Below are positions 26,481-36,149 of a stretch of 64,000 bases of DNA, one piece after another. Each line of letters starts with the position of its first letter. The first letter of the stretch is position 1. The notes beneath the pieces were generated by a model. The model was not told where the DNA came from and searched no databases. It saw only the letters and a list, made by a program, of their open reading frames with translations. The translations under genes were made by a program, and so were the position numbers. The stretch is from Micromonospora antibiotica (GTDB taxonomy: Bacteria > Actinomycetota > Actinomycetes > Mycobacteriales > Micromonosporaceae): contig NZ_JAGFWR010000014.1 in assembly GCF_017599305.1 (NCBI RefSeq), forward strand, positions 62,001-126,000. The letters run 5' to 3'.

Positions 26481-27697
26481 CGGGCGGCACCCCGCAACAG
26501 CGGCACCCGGTCGTCCCGCCCGACGGAGGAGCGACGGGTCAGCCACAGCAGGAGAAAGACCGGTACCGCCGACATCAGGTGTTGCAGGAAGCCGATGGTG
26601 GAGTCGGGGTAGGTTCCGGACCAGAGCAGCACATCGGAGAAGACCAGACAGCACAACGTCAAGCGGGCCGGCCCCGGTCGACCCCGCCAGCGCAGCAGCA
26701 GCGCCACGAACCCGGCCCAGAAGGCGTGCACGGCCACCACTCCGACGGGGCCGTCGAACAACCATATGTTGCCCAGCAACAGGAAGTTGAAGGCCGACGT
26801 CGGCCCGCCGCCGAGGAACTGGTTGATCCGTTGCCCGGTGGACAGCGCCGGCCGGTCCGGGTCGATCACCCGGGGCACCAGCCCGTACCGGAAGTAGTCC
26901 ACGACACCGGGCTGGCCGATCTCGACCGGCACCTCGAAGCCCGCCACCGCCGTGAGTTGACTGTCCAGACGGAGCCGGTCGGCGGCGGTGACCTGAGTGT
27001 CCACCATGACCCCGGACTCCTCCCGGATGGCGTTGCGCTGGGCGAACATGGTGGGCCAGGCGAGGAGGAGCACCACCGTCCAGAGCAGGAGATGACGCAG
27101 CCGGAAGACGCCGCAGACGGCTCCGGCGGCAGCCACGAAGAACACCAGTGCGACCAGTGGCGCGGAACGGGCGGTCAGCGCTGCGACGTACGCCTCCACG
27201 CCGACGAGAGCGGTCAGCCAGCAGTACAGCTTCGGCCGCGAGAGCCGACCGCTGAGTTGGCTGCCGACCAGCAGTGCGAAGCCCAGCGTGCCCCACCCGG
27301 AGAAGAGCGCGCACACCATTCCCAGAGGTGTGTCGACCAGTTCGCCGGACACCTGGGCGACGACGGTTCCCCGACCGAGGTGGGCACCGACGATGTTCGC
27401 CGCGATGCCGGTCAGGGTCACCAGCCGGGCCACCGGATAGATCTGGGGGAACCGGGCGGTCGCCTGCCGCATGCCCTGCCGCCACTGCGGATCGGGACGC
27501 CCGAAGGACAGGCTGGCCGTCTCCACACTGGCGCTGCCCAGCAACGCCAGGCCCACCAGGAACACGAGGAAGCCGGTACGCGGGTTGTGGTGGAGCACCG
27601 CCATCGGAACGATGAACACCGCGTACGGGGCGAGCACCAGGAAGCTGACGGGATAGCACCGCAGCAGCCCGCCGACCAACTCCCGCTGACGTTTCAC
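26477..27697 (-). CDS. Wzy-like polytopic membrane protein, copy 1 of a tandem pair
   Basis: A 406-residue protein with about ten hydrophobic segments. I recognise no conserved catalytic motif, but length, topology and placement fit a repeat-unit polymerase. It is strongly similar to the next gene upstream through the whole length, for example YPVSFLVLAPYA, RPDPQWRQGMRQATAR, YPVARLV, RINQFLGGGPTSAFNFLLLGN and DGPVGVVAVHAFWAGFVALL. The GTG at 27697 is used, 22 bases after the stop of copy 2. It is coupled by GTGA to the flippase downstream. Confidence 0.78.
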   Translation of the reverse strand: MKRQRELVGGLLRCYPVSFLVLAPYAVFIVPMAVLHHNPRTGFLVFLVGLALLGSASVETASLSFGRPDPQWRQGMRQATARFPQIYPVARLVTLTGIAANIVGAHLGRGTVVAQVSGELVDTPLGMVCALFSGWGTLGFALLVGSQLSGRLSRPKLYCWLTALVGVEAYVAALTARSAPLVALVFFVAAAGAVCGVFRLRHLLLWTVVLLLAWPTMFAQRNAIREESGVMVDTQVTAADRLRLDSQLTAVAGFEVPVEIGQPGVVDYFRYGLVPRVIDPDRPALSTGQRINQFLGGGPTSAFNFLLLGNIWLFDGPVGVVAVHAFWAGFVALLLRWRGRPGPARLTLCCLVFSDVLLWSGTYPDSTIGFLQHLMSAVPVFLLLWLTRRSSVGRDDRVPLLRGAAR

Positions 27698-27719
27698 CCG
27701 GATCCCCGCCCCGCTCGGG

Positions 27720-28979
27720 TCATGCGGGCGCCCGGCCCGGGAATCTGCGGGCCAACCACAGCAGAAAGAAGACCGCCATCGCCGACACCGCGTGTTGCAG
27801 GAACCCGATCATCGAGTCGGGGTAGGTGCCGGACCACAGCAACGCATCGGAGAACACCAGACAGACCAGACTCAACCGGGCCGGGCCGGGCCGGCCCCGC
27901 CAGCGCAGCAACAGCGCCACGAACCCGGCCCAGAAGGCGTGCACGGCCACCACCCCGACGGGACCGTCGAAGAACCACATGTTGCCCAGCAGCAGGAAGT
28001 TGGAGGCCGACGTCCGGCTACCGCCGAGGTACTGGTTGATCCGTTGCCCGGTCGTCAGAGCCGGCCGGCCGGGGTCCAGGAGCCGCGGTACCAGCCCGTA
28101 CCTGAGGTAGTCGACGCCCTCGGGCTGACCGAGGTCGACGGGGACCTCCGTGGGGGCGACGACCGTCAGCTGCCGGTCCAGGCGCATCCGGTCCGTCGCG
28201 GTCACCGCGTCGTCCACCGCGACGCCCTGGTCCTCCCGTATCCCGTTGCGGTAGTCGAACATGGCCGGCCACAACAGGACCAGCACCAGTGTGCCGAACA
28301 CCAGGTACCGCAACCGGAACACGCCGCAGACCACCCCGGCGGTGACCGCGAAGAAGACGAAGGCGATCAGGGGCGCCGTGAGGGCGGTCAGCACGGTGAC
28401 GAAGGCCTTGGTGACGACGAGCGCGCCCAACCAGCCGTACAGCTTCGCCTTGGACAGGTGGCCGCCGAGGTGGCTGGCGACCAGCAGCGCGAACCCGAGC
28501 GCCGCCCAACCGGAGAACAACTTGGTCAGCGCCACCATCGGCGTGTCGGACGTCTCCCCGGAGATCTGCGCGACGAGGCTCCCCTCCCCGAGGTGCGCCC
28601 CCAGCAGTGCGGCCGCGATGCTGATCAGCACGACCAGGCGGGCCACCGGATAGATCCCCGGGTACCGGGCGGTCGCCTGGCGCATGCCGCGCCGCCACTG
28701 CGGATCGGGTCGCCCGAGGAGCAGACAGAACGTCTCCACGGAGACACTGCCCAGCAACGCCAGGCCCACCAGGAACACGATGAAACCGGTACGCGGGTTG
28801 TCATTGACCAACGCCATCGGCAAGATCAACAGCGCATACGGGGCGAGCACCAGGAAGCTCACGGGATAGCAGCGCAGCAGCCGACCGACCAGTTCCCGAT
28901 GGCGTCCCGACGACGCTGCCCGGGATTCGACGACATCGATTTCGGAACCAGGGTCGGAGACCGCCCTGGAACAGGTCAT
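27720..28979 (-). CDS. Wzy-like polytopic membrane protein, copy 2 of a tandem pair
   Basis: A 419-residue protein, by eye well over half identical to the 26477 product, including RRGMRQATARYPGIYPVARLV and GPVGVVAVHAFWAGFVALL. It has an extra ~25-residue polar N-terminus (TCSRAVSDPGSEID). The ATG at 28979 has GAGGGGG upstream; further upstream the frame loses coding character. It is first gene of the leftward operon. The pair looks like a tandem duplication that has since diverged most in the periplasmic parts, so the two may make different linkages. Confidence 0.78.
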   Translation of the reverse strand: MTCSRAVSDPGSEIDVVESRAASSGRHRELVGRLLRCYPVSFLVLAPYALLILPMALVNDNPRTGFIVFLVGLALLGSVSVETFCLLLGRPDPQWRRGMRQATARYPGIYPVARLVVLISIAAALLGAHLGEGSLVAQISGETSDTPMVALTKLFSGWAALGFALLVASHLGGHLSKAKLYGWLGALVVTKAFVTVLTALTAPLIAFVFFAVTAGVVCGVFRLRYLVFGTLVLVLLWPAMFDYRNGIREDQGVAVDDAVTATDRMRLDRQLTVVAPTEVPVDLGQPEGVDYLRYGLVPRLLDPGRPALTTGQRINQYLGGSRTSASNFLLLGNMWFFDGPVGVVAVHAFWAGFVALLLRWRGRPGPARLSLVCLVFSDALLWSGTYPDSMIGFLQHAVSAMAVFFLLWLARRFPGRAPA

Positions 28980-29085
28980 CGTCCGCCCCCTCACCCCGTT
29001 TTCGGTCGCCTCATGCGCAACGAGCGAGTCGAGGTCCACGAAACGCTCCGGAGCGGAAACTCCGGGCACCGGGGGCAGCACGGCG

Positions 29086-29116
29086 TGCGCCCCGTCCGAT
29101 AGCCGGACGGGGCGCA
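29086..29116. terminator. Perfect 13-bp stem hairpin downstream of pgm
   Basis: TGCGCCCCGTCCG pairs perfectly with CGGACGGGGCGCA around a 5-base loop. It lies 15 bases beyond the pgm stop on the minus strand and upstream of the Wzy-like operon, so it insulates the polysaccharide and glycogen regions. Confidence 0.75.
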
Positions 29117-29131
29117 GGGCAGCCGCCGGAA

Positions 29132-30769
<1,638 letters not shown>

Positions 30770-30837
30770 TGCGGAAACCTCCTTGGGGTACGGGTCGGTG
30801 CGCTGTCTTCCCCGGCGTCGGCCGGGTCACACCCGGC

Positions 30838-32070
30838 TCAGGGCTCGACGCGCTGACCCTTGCCGATGACGACGACGCCGTTGTCGGAGACCGTGTAGCG
30901 CTGCCGGTCCTTCTCCAGGTCGACGCCGATCTCGGCGCCCTCGGGCACGAAGACGTTCTTGTCGAGGATGGCCCGGCGGATCACGGCGTGCCGGCCCACC
31001 TCGACGCCCTCCATCAGCACCGCGCCGTCGACCTGCGCCCAGGAGTGCACCTTGACCTTGGGCGAGACGACCGAGTTCTCCACCAGCGAGCCGGAGATCA
31101 CCGCGCCGGGCGAGATCATCGAGCCGACGGCCCGGCCGACCCGCTCACCCCACTGGTGGACGAACTTCGCCGGCGGGTACGGCGGCTGGTCGGTGTAGAT
31201 GGGCCAGTCGAAGTTGTAGAGGTTGAACACCGGGTGCACGTTGATCAGATCCATGTGCGCGTCGTAGAACGAGTCGAGCGTCCCCACGTCCCGCCAGTAG
31301 CCCCGGTCCCGGTCGGTGCTGCCGGGCACCTCGTTGTCCTTGAAGTCGTAGACGTTCGCCTCGCCCCGCTCGACCAGCATCGGGATGATGCTGCCGCCCA
31401 TGTCGTGCTTGCTGGTCTTGTCGGCGGCGTCCCGTTCGACGGCCTCGCAGAGCGCCCGGGTGGAGAAGACGTAGTTGCCCATCGAGGCGTAGATCTGGTC
31501 GGGGGCGTCGGGCAGGCCGACCGCGTCGGTGGGCTTCTCCCGGAACGCCCGGATCCGCTTGCCGTCCTCGCCGACCTCGATCACACCGAACTGGTCGGCC
31601 ATCGACAGCGGTTGGCGGATGCCGGCGACGGTGACCGCCGCGCCGGAGGCGATGTGGTCGTCGACCATCTGCCGGGGGTCCATCCGGTAGATGTGGTCGG
31701 CGCCGAAGACGATCACGTAGTCCGGCTGCTCGTCGTTGATCAGGTTGAAGCTCTGGTAAATCGCGTCGGCGGAACCGGCGAACCACCACGGGCCCCGACG
31801 CTGCTGGGCCGGCACGGGCGTGACGTAGTTGCCGAGCAGTGTCGACATCCGCCACGTCTTGGTGATGTGCCGGTCCAGAGAGTGGGACTTGTACTGGGTC
31901 AAAACGACGATCTTGAGAAAGCCGGCGTTCGCCAGATTGGACAGGACGAAATCGACCATGCGGTACATCCCGCCGAACGGGACGGCCGGCTTGGCCCGGT
32001 CCGCGGTGAGCGGCATGAGGCGCTTGCCCTCTCCGCCGGCCAGGACGATCGCGAGCACCTTGGCAGCCAT
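30838..32070 (-). CDS. glgC: Glucose-1-phosphate adenylyltransferase (ADP-glucose pyrophosphorylase)
   Basis: A 410-residue enzyme making ADP-glucose from ATP and glucose-1-P. The nucleotidyltransferase domain has LAGGEGKRLMPLTADRAKPAVPFGG (residues ~11-35), GNYVTPVPAQQR, GSADAIYQ, FGADHIYRMD and FREKP. The C-terminal beta-helix (~300-400) includes GSLVENSVVSP. Length and motifs match actinobacterial GlgC. It is divergent from glgA with about 95 bp between the starts. ADP-glucose made here would be used by the GlgM-type enzyme next door. Confidence 0.97.
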   Translation of the reverse strand: MAAKVLAIVLAGGEGKRLMPLTADRAKPAVPFGGMYRMVDFVLSNLANAGFLKIVVLTQYKSHSLDRHITKTWRMSTLLGNYVTPVPAQQRRGPWWFAGSADAIYQSFNLINDEQPDYVIVFGADHIYRMDPRQMVDDHIASGAAVTVAGIRQPLSMADQFGVIEVGEDGKRIRAFREKPTDAVGLPDAPDQIYASMGNYVFSTRALCEAVERDAADKTSKHDMGGSIIPMLVERGEANVYDFKDNEVPGSTDRDRGYWRDVGTLDSFYDAHMDLINVHPVFNLYNFDWPIYTDQPPYPPAKFVHQWGERVGRAVGSMISPGAVISGSLVENSVVSPKVKVHSWAQVDGAVLMEGVEVGRHAVIRRAILDKNVFVPEGAEIGVDLEKDRQRYTVSDNGVVVIGKGQRVEP

Positions 32071-32152
32071 GACCAGACGCTATCCATACCGCTGCGACTT
32101 CACCACTCGTACGGGCACAGTTCCGTGACCGGTGCGCGGCGGGTTTCTGCAC

Positions 32153-32158
32153 TAGGGT
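32153..32158 (+). promoter_or_regulatory. Candidate -10 box of a leaderless promoter for glgA/glgM
   Basis: TAGGGT is followed by seven bases and the ATG at 32166. There is no convincing ribosome site in the gap. Confidence 0.4.
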
Positions 32159-32165
32159 GCCGGGC

Positions 32166-33368
32166 ATGACCGACTCCGCCCCGCTGCGCGTGGACCTGCT
32201 CACCCGCGAGTACCCGCCGGAGGTCTACGGCGGGGCCGGGGTGCACGTCGAGTACCTGGCCCGGGAGCTGCGCCGGCTCGCCGACGTCCGGGTGCACTGC
32301 TTCGGCGCGGAGCGCGTCGAGCCGGGCGTCACCGCGTACCCCGAGCCGGCTGGCCTGGGCGGCGCGAACGCGGCGCTGCGGACCATGGGCGTCGACCTGG
32401 CGATGGCCGCCGGGTGCGCCGGCACCGACGTGGTGCACAGCCACACCTGGTACGCCAACCTGGCCGGGCACACCGCCAAGCTGCTGTACGGGGTGCCGCA
32501 CGTGGTGACCGCGCACAGCCTGGAGCCGCTGCGCCCGTGGAAGGCCGAGCAGCTCGGCGGCGGTTACGCGCTCTCCTCCTGGTGCGAGCGGACGGCGATG
32601 GAGTCCGCCGACGCGATCGTCGCGGTGAGTGCGGGGATGCGGCGGGACGTGCTGACCGCCTACCCGGCGGTGAACCCGGACCGGGTCCGGGTGGTCTACA
32701 ACGGCATCGACACCGCCCAGTACGCCCCCGACCACGGCACCGACGTACTGGACCGGCTCGGCATCGACCCCGCCCGCCCCAGCGTGGTGTACGTCGGGCG
32801 GATCACCAGGCAGAAGGGCCTGCCCTACCTGCTGCGTGCCGCCCGGGAGCTGCCCGCCGACACCCAACTGGTGCTGCTCGCCGGTGCCCCGGACACCCCG
32901 GAGATCGCCGCCGAGGTGCAGGGGCTGGTCACCGAGCTGCGGGCCAACCGGTCCGGGGTGGTCTGGGTGGCCGAGATGCTGCCCAAGCCCGAGGTGATCC
33001 AGGTGCTCACCCACGCCACCGTCTTCGTCTGCCCGTCGGTCTACGAGCCGATGGGCATCGTCAACCTGGAGGCGATGGCCTGCGAAACGGCGGTGGTGGC
33101 GACCGCCACCGGGGGCATCCCCGAGGTGGTCGCCGACGGCGAGACCGGGTTGCTGGTGCCGATCGAGCAGGCCGGCGACGGTTCCGGCAACCCGCTGGAC
33201 CCGGACCGCTTCGTCGCCGACCTCGGCGCGACGATCAACGAGTTGCTGGCCGACCCGAAGCGCACCGAGGCGTTGGGTCTCGCCGGCCGGCGGCGGGCCG
33301 TGGAGCACTTCTCCTGGGACGCCATCGCCGTCCAGACCCTGGAGCTGTACCGCTCACTCCTGGAATAA
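32166..33368 (+). CDS. glgM: ADP-glucose-dependent GT4 synthase of the actinobacterial GlgA/GlgM type
   Basis: A 400-residue GT4 enzyme. LLTREYPPEVYGGAGVHVEYLA, DVVHSHTWYANLAGH, VTAHSLEPLRPWKAEQLGGGY, VVYVGRITRQKGLPYLL and PSVYEPMGIVNLEAMACETAVVATA match the ~390-residue actinobacterial proteins annotated glycogen synthase. Mycobacterial GlgM in this group makes maltose-1-phosphate from ADP-glucose and glucose-1-P, the substrate of GlgE. The presence of glgE and glgB close by, and no treS/pep2 in the window, supports that role. ATG 32166 is preferred over GTG 32157. Confidence 0.92.
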   Translation: MTDSAPLRVDLLTREYPPEVYGGAGVHVEYLARELRRLADVRVHCFGAERVEPGVTAYPEPAGLGGANAALRTMGVDLAMAAGCAGTDVVHSHTWYANLAGHTAKLLYGVPHVVTAHSLEPLRPWKAEQLGGGYALSSWCERTAMESADAIVAVSAGMRRDVLTAYPAVNPDRVRVVYNGIDTAQYAPDHGTDVLDRLGIDPARPSVVYVGRITRQKGLPYLLRAARELPADTQLVLLAGAPDTPEIAAEVQGLVTELRANRSGVVWVAEMLPKPEVIQVLTHATVFVCPSVYEPMGIVNLEAMACETAVVATATGGIPEVVADGETGLLVPIEQAGDGSGNPLDPDRFVADLGATINELLADPKRTEALGLAGRRRAVEHFSWDAIAVQTLELYRSLLE

Positions 33369-33375
33369 CCAGGTC

Positions 33376-33395
33376 AGGTACAGTTTTCTGTACCT
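33376..33395. promoter_or_regulatory. Palindromic operator candidate for the YefM-YoeB pair
   Basis: AGGTACAG and CTGTACCT form a perfect inverted repeat around TTTT, eight bases after the glgM stop and 16 bases before the antitoxin ATG. YefM operators in E. coli contain TGTACA-core palindromes, and this one has the closely related TGTACC core. Autoregulation by the antitoxin complex is the natural reading. Confidence 0.65.
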
Positions 33396-33410
33396 ACCTC
33401 GGAGGTGGTC

Positions 33411-33686
33411 ATGCGGACCGTGAACTTCACCCAGCTGCGGCAGAACCTGGCCGCCGAACTCGACAGCGTCATCAACGACGCGGAGGAAGTGGTGGTGACC
33501 CGGTCGGGTCACGAGCCGGTGGTCATCGTGCCGCTGGCGGAGTACGAGTCGATGAAGGAGACCGAGTACCTGCTACGCAGTCCGGGCAACGCGGCGGCCC
33601 TGCGCCGATCGATCGCGGAACTCGACGAGGGTGACGCCACCGAGCGGGAACTGGTCGACCCGACGACCGTACGGGACGTCGCGTGA
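33411..33686 (+). CDS. yefM: Phd/YefM-family antitoxin
   Basis: A 91-residue antitoxin. The N-terminal DNA-binding fold reads MRTVNFTQLRQNLAAELDSV, followed by VVTRSGHEPVVIVPLAEYESMKETEYLL, typical of YefM. The acidic C-terminus (AELDEGDATERELVD) would wrap the toxin. The ATG at 33411 has GGAGG five bases upstream; the GTG six bases earlier sits on that site. It is coupled to yoeB by a GTGA overlap and has a palindromic operator just upstream. Confidence 0.93.
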   Translation: MRTVNFTQLRQNLAAELDSVINDAEEVVVTRSGHEPVVIVPLAEYESMKETEYLLRSPGNAAALRRSIAELDEGDATERELVDPTTVRDVA

Positions 33687-33940
33687 GGCTGGTCTTCACC
33701 GCGACGGCGTGGAACCAGTACCTCAGCCACACGGACCGCAAGCTGGTCAAACGCATCAACGATCTCATCGCCGACGTCATGCGCAACGAATACGAGGGCA
33801 TCGGCAAGCCGGAGCCCCTGCGGGGTGAGCTGTCCGGCTTCTGGTCCCGCCGGATCGATCGCGAACATCGGCTGGTGTACCGCATCACGAAGGACGACGT
33901 CGAGATCATCGCCTGCCGGTACCACTACGGCGACAGGTAG
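33683..33940 (+). CDS. yoeB: YoeB-family ribosome-dependent mRNA interferase toxin
   Basis: An 85-residue toxin, the usual family length. KPEPLRGELSGFWSRRIDREHRLVYRI and the C-terminal ACRYHYGDR are nearly those of E. coli YoeB. The catalytic set is intact: E44, R63, H81 and Y82 by alignment with E46, R65, H83 and Y84 of E. coli. It should cut mRNA in the ribosomal A site when freed from YefM. GTG start inside the antitoxin stop. Confidence 0.94.
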   Translation: MRLVFTATAWNQYLSHTDRKLVKRINDLIADVMRNEYEGIGKPEPLRGELSGFWSRRIDREHRLVYRITKDDVEIIACRYHYGDR

Positions 33941-33988
33941 CCACCCCGCCCTACGCCAACGACGGACGGGCCAGGCGACGGACGGCCG

Positions 33989-34444
33989 TCACTCGCCGGG
34001 CGCGATCAACTTCAGCGTCGGGAAGTACGAGCGGCAGCGGCTGCTGTCGCGGGTGAGCAGGCGGTAGCGGCAGACCGCCGCGTGTGCGCCGATGTAGAAG
34101 TCGGCGATCGGCGAACGTTTGGAGCCGCCCTGCCGGCGGTACCGCGCGTACGCCTTGCCGGCCAGGAAGCCCGCCGGGTGCGGCAGGTCCTCGCGGAGGA
34201 AATCCGTGGCGGGCAGCGCATCGTCGAGTTCCTCGACACCGTCGAACCGCACTGACACCTCGGCGTACACGATCGGATTGATCACCAGAATGCCCTCGTC
34301 GCGGGCGCTGGCCAGGGCCTCAGCCGACCAGTCGGCCCATTGCGGGTCCTCGGTGAAGACGTCCAGCAGGACGTTGGTGTCGACCAGCGTGGCAACCGTC
34401 TCCGGCACCCGAGCGGCGACAGCCCGGATCCGTTCACTCCCCAC
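33989..34444 (-). CDS. vapC: PIN-domain ribonuclease toxin (VapC-like)
   Basis: A 151-residue PIN-domain protein. All four acidic metal-binding positions are present: D22 (LVDTNVLLD), E62 (VYAEVSV), D115 (IADFYIGAHA) and D133 (LLTRDSSR). VapC toxins cut tRNA or rRNA. The GTG at 34444 starts 11 bases inside the AbrB-type antitoxin gene, so the pair is translationally coupled in antitoxin-toxin order. It converges with yoeB, 48 bases apart, so two type II systems stand side by side. Confidence 0.9.
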   Translation of the reverse strand: MGSERIRAVAARVPETVATLVDTNVLLDVFTEDPQWADWSAEALASARDEGILVINPIVYAEVSVRFDGVEELDDALPATDFLREDLPHPAGFLAGKAYARYRRQGGSKRSPIADFYIGAHAAVCRYRLLTRDSSRCRSYFPTLKLIAPGE

Positions 34445-34673
34445 GGAGCAGGTCCATCAGGTCCTCGGTCGACATGCCCTGCACCTCCGGGGCGCTGCCC
34501 CTGCCGCGCATGTGCCGGACCAGACGCTGACCACGGGTCTCAGCGTCACTGACGCGCACGATGCGCAGTGCGCCGCCTTCCTCGATCACGTCGACCTCGT
34601 CACCCTCGTGCAGGTTGTACCGGACCCGCAGTTCCGCCGGGATCGTCACCTGACCCTTGCTGTTCAACTTCAC
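34434..34673 (-). CDS. vapB: AbrB/SpoVT-type antitoxin (VapB-like)
   Basis: A 79-residue protein. The N-terminal swapped-hairpin DNA-binding domain is clear (LNSKGQVTIPAELRVRYNL, then GDEVDVIEEGGALRIVRV). The C-terminal part (GMSTEDLMDLLRGE) is the likely toxin-binding helix. The GTG at 34673 has AGGGGG six bases upstream. It should repress its own promoter in the AT-rich stretch just upstream. Confidence 0.9.
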   Translation of the reverse strand: MKLNSKGQVTIPAELRVRYNLHEGDEVDVIEEGGALRIVRVSDAETRGQRLVRHMRGRGSAPEVQGMSTEDLMDLLRGE

Positions 34674-34686
34674 GGCAGCCCCCTAG

Positions 34687-34710
34687 ATACGTAATACACA
34701 TGATACGTGT
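34687..34710. promoter_or_regulatory. AT-rich promoter/operator candidate of the AbrB-PIN pair
   Basis: A 24-bp AT-rich stretch with two copies of ATACGT 16 bases apart and an imperfect dyad around ACACATGATACGTGT. It sits just upstream of the antitoxin start and is very unlike the surrounding GC-rich DNA. Confidence 0.45.
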
Positions 34711-34732
34711 CGCAGGTCTCTGTCTGGGGCTG

Positions 34733-35935
34733 TCAGGTGACGTGGAGGGTGGCGGCGAGACGGGTCAGGGCGGGCGGGGCGGCGGGGGAACGGGCCACCA
34801 CGGCGACCAGGGGGCGTACCGCCGGGCGGTGGTGCACCTCGCCGTGGGCGGTGCGCTCCGCTTCGAGCACCGCCCGGCCGGCGCAGAGCAGGTTGCCGTC
34901 GAGCACGTAGGCACGGGCGGCATCGAGCAGGTACGCGGCCCGGTGCTCAGGGGGCAGCCACCGCCACTCGTCGCCGGCCACCAGCCGCTCGTGGCGTACC
35001 GTCGCCGCCGTGACCTCGCCGAGGGCGGCCTCGGCGACCACCCGCGCGGCCTCGACCGCCGCGCCGCCGCCCTCGGCCCCGGCCTCCCGGGCGGCCCGAC
35101 CGGCCCGGTCGAGCAGATCCCGGGCGGCCCGGCCGTCACCCCGCCCGGCGGCGGCCAGGCCGGCCTGGAGCAGCAGCGTGGCGAGCAGCGCGGGGTCGGC
35201 CGACCGGTCGTCACCGGGCGTCGACGAGGTCGCCAGGGGCGTGCCCGGGGAACGCCCCGGCAGGAGGCGGTGGGCGGCGACGGCGGCGGCCTCCATCGCG
35301 GCCCGCCGCCGGCCGCCGTGGCGCAGGGCCTGGGCCAGCGGCACCGTGGCGGCGGCGGCCACCCACGGGTCCTTCGTGACCTGCGCGGCGGCCACCGCCC
35401 GGTCGGCGGCCAGCCAGGCCACCTCCGGCCGGTCGACCTTGAGCAGCACCAGCGCGACCAGGCCGTACCCCCGGGCGAGCAGCCCGTCGGTGGCCCGACC
35501 GGGCCGGAGTGCCCGCGCCGCGCGGACGGCATCGACCAGGCCGGGCAGCAGGACGAGCAGTTCCGGGTAGCGGGCGTGCCGGTAGCTCTGCTCCGCGTGG
35601 GCCAGGCGGGTGCGCACCTCCGCGACGTCGGGCGGCCGGGCCGGCGGCTCGACGTGGTAGCGGGCGAGCGCGGCCAGCACCGCGTCGACACCGGTGGTGG
35701 CGGTCTCCGGTCGCGCCGACTCCCCCGCCGACCCGGCGAGCAGCACCTCCAGGTCGATGCGGAGAGTCTCGGCGACCATCCGGAGGTTGGACACCTGTTC
35801 CAGCCGGCGCACCCCGCGCTCAACCTTGTCGACCCAGCTCTTCGACTTGCCGAGATGGTCGGCGAACTGCTGTTGCGTCATGTTGCGCCGCACCCGCCAC
35901 TGGGCGACCCGGCGGCCCACCGGCAGCTCGTTCAC
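34733..35935 (-). CDS. XRE-family transcriptional regulator with TPR-like helical domain
   Basis: A 400-residue protein. The N-terminal helix-turn-helix is plain (residues ~7-65: GRRVAQWRVRRNMTQQQFADHLGKSKSWVDKVERG). The remaining ~320 residues are Ala/Arg/Leu-rich helices with a periodic pattern that fits TPR-type repeats. This is a common actinomycete regulator layout whose ligands are usually unknown. The GTG at 35935 lies 16 bases after a small membrane-protein gene, so the two form an operon. Confidence 0.85.
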   Translation of the reverse strand: MNELPVGRRVAQWRVRRNMTQQQFADHLGKSKSWVDKVERGVRRLEQVSNLRMVAETLRIDLEVLLAGSAGESARPETATTGVDAVLAALARYHVEPPARPPDVAEVRTRLAHAEQSYRHARYPELLVLLPGLVDAVRAARALRPGRATDGLLARGYGLVALVLLKVDRPEVAWLAADRAVAAAQVTKDPWVAAAATVPLAQALRHGGRRRAAMEAAAVAAHRLLPGRSPGTPLATSSTPGDDRSADPALLATLLLQAGLAAAGRGDGRAARDLLDRAGRAAREAGAEGGGAAVEAARVVAEAALGEVTAATVRHERLVAGDEWRWLPPEHRAAYLLDAARAYVLDGNLLCAGRAVLEAERTAHGEVHHRPAVRPLVAVVARSPAAPPALTRLAATLHVT

Positions 35936-35951
35936 CGCCGCCCCGTCCCGC

Positions 35952-36149
35952 TCACCGGACGATCCCCACCACGAGCAGCACGAGTACGCACACCGCGACC
36001 GCCACCCCGTAGGCGAACCGCCGCCGACGCACCGCCGGGCGGCGTGGCGGGACCGGCACCGGCACCCGGTCGCCGTCGGGCAGCGGAGCAGGGCCACCCG
36101 GCACCGGATACGCCCCCCGCCCGAGCCCTTGATGTGGACGGTCATCCAT
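35952..36149 (-). CDS. Small proline-rich protein with one C-terminal membrane helix, 65 aa
   Basis: The first ~44 residues are Pro/Gly/Arg-rich and end in a basic cluster (RRPAVRRRRFAYG). The last ~20 form a single hydrophobic helix (VAVAVCVLVLLVVGIV), so it is probably a tail-anchored membrane protein with its N-terminus in the cytoplasm. The ATG at 36149 has GAGGAGG five bases upstream, which strongly supports it as a real gene. It is first in a two-gene operon with the XRE regulator. No family recognised. Confidence 0.65.
   Translation of the reverse strand: MDDRPHQGLGRGAYPVPGGPAPLPDGDRVPVPVPPRRPAVRRRRFAYGVAVAVCVLVLLVVGIVR

Noticed and set aside
25188..27659. An 823-codon minus-strand frame
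   Set aside because: It joins noise antiparallel to the Wzy-like gene with the real flippase. The flippase starts at the GTG at 26480, where a GTGA overlap occurs.
33376..33395. Rho-independent terminator of glgM
   Set aside because: The stem is short and AT-rich, and the T-run is in the loop rather than after the stem. The operator explanation fits better because of the position before yefM.
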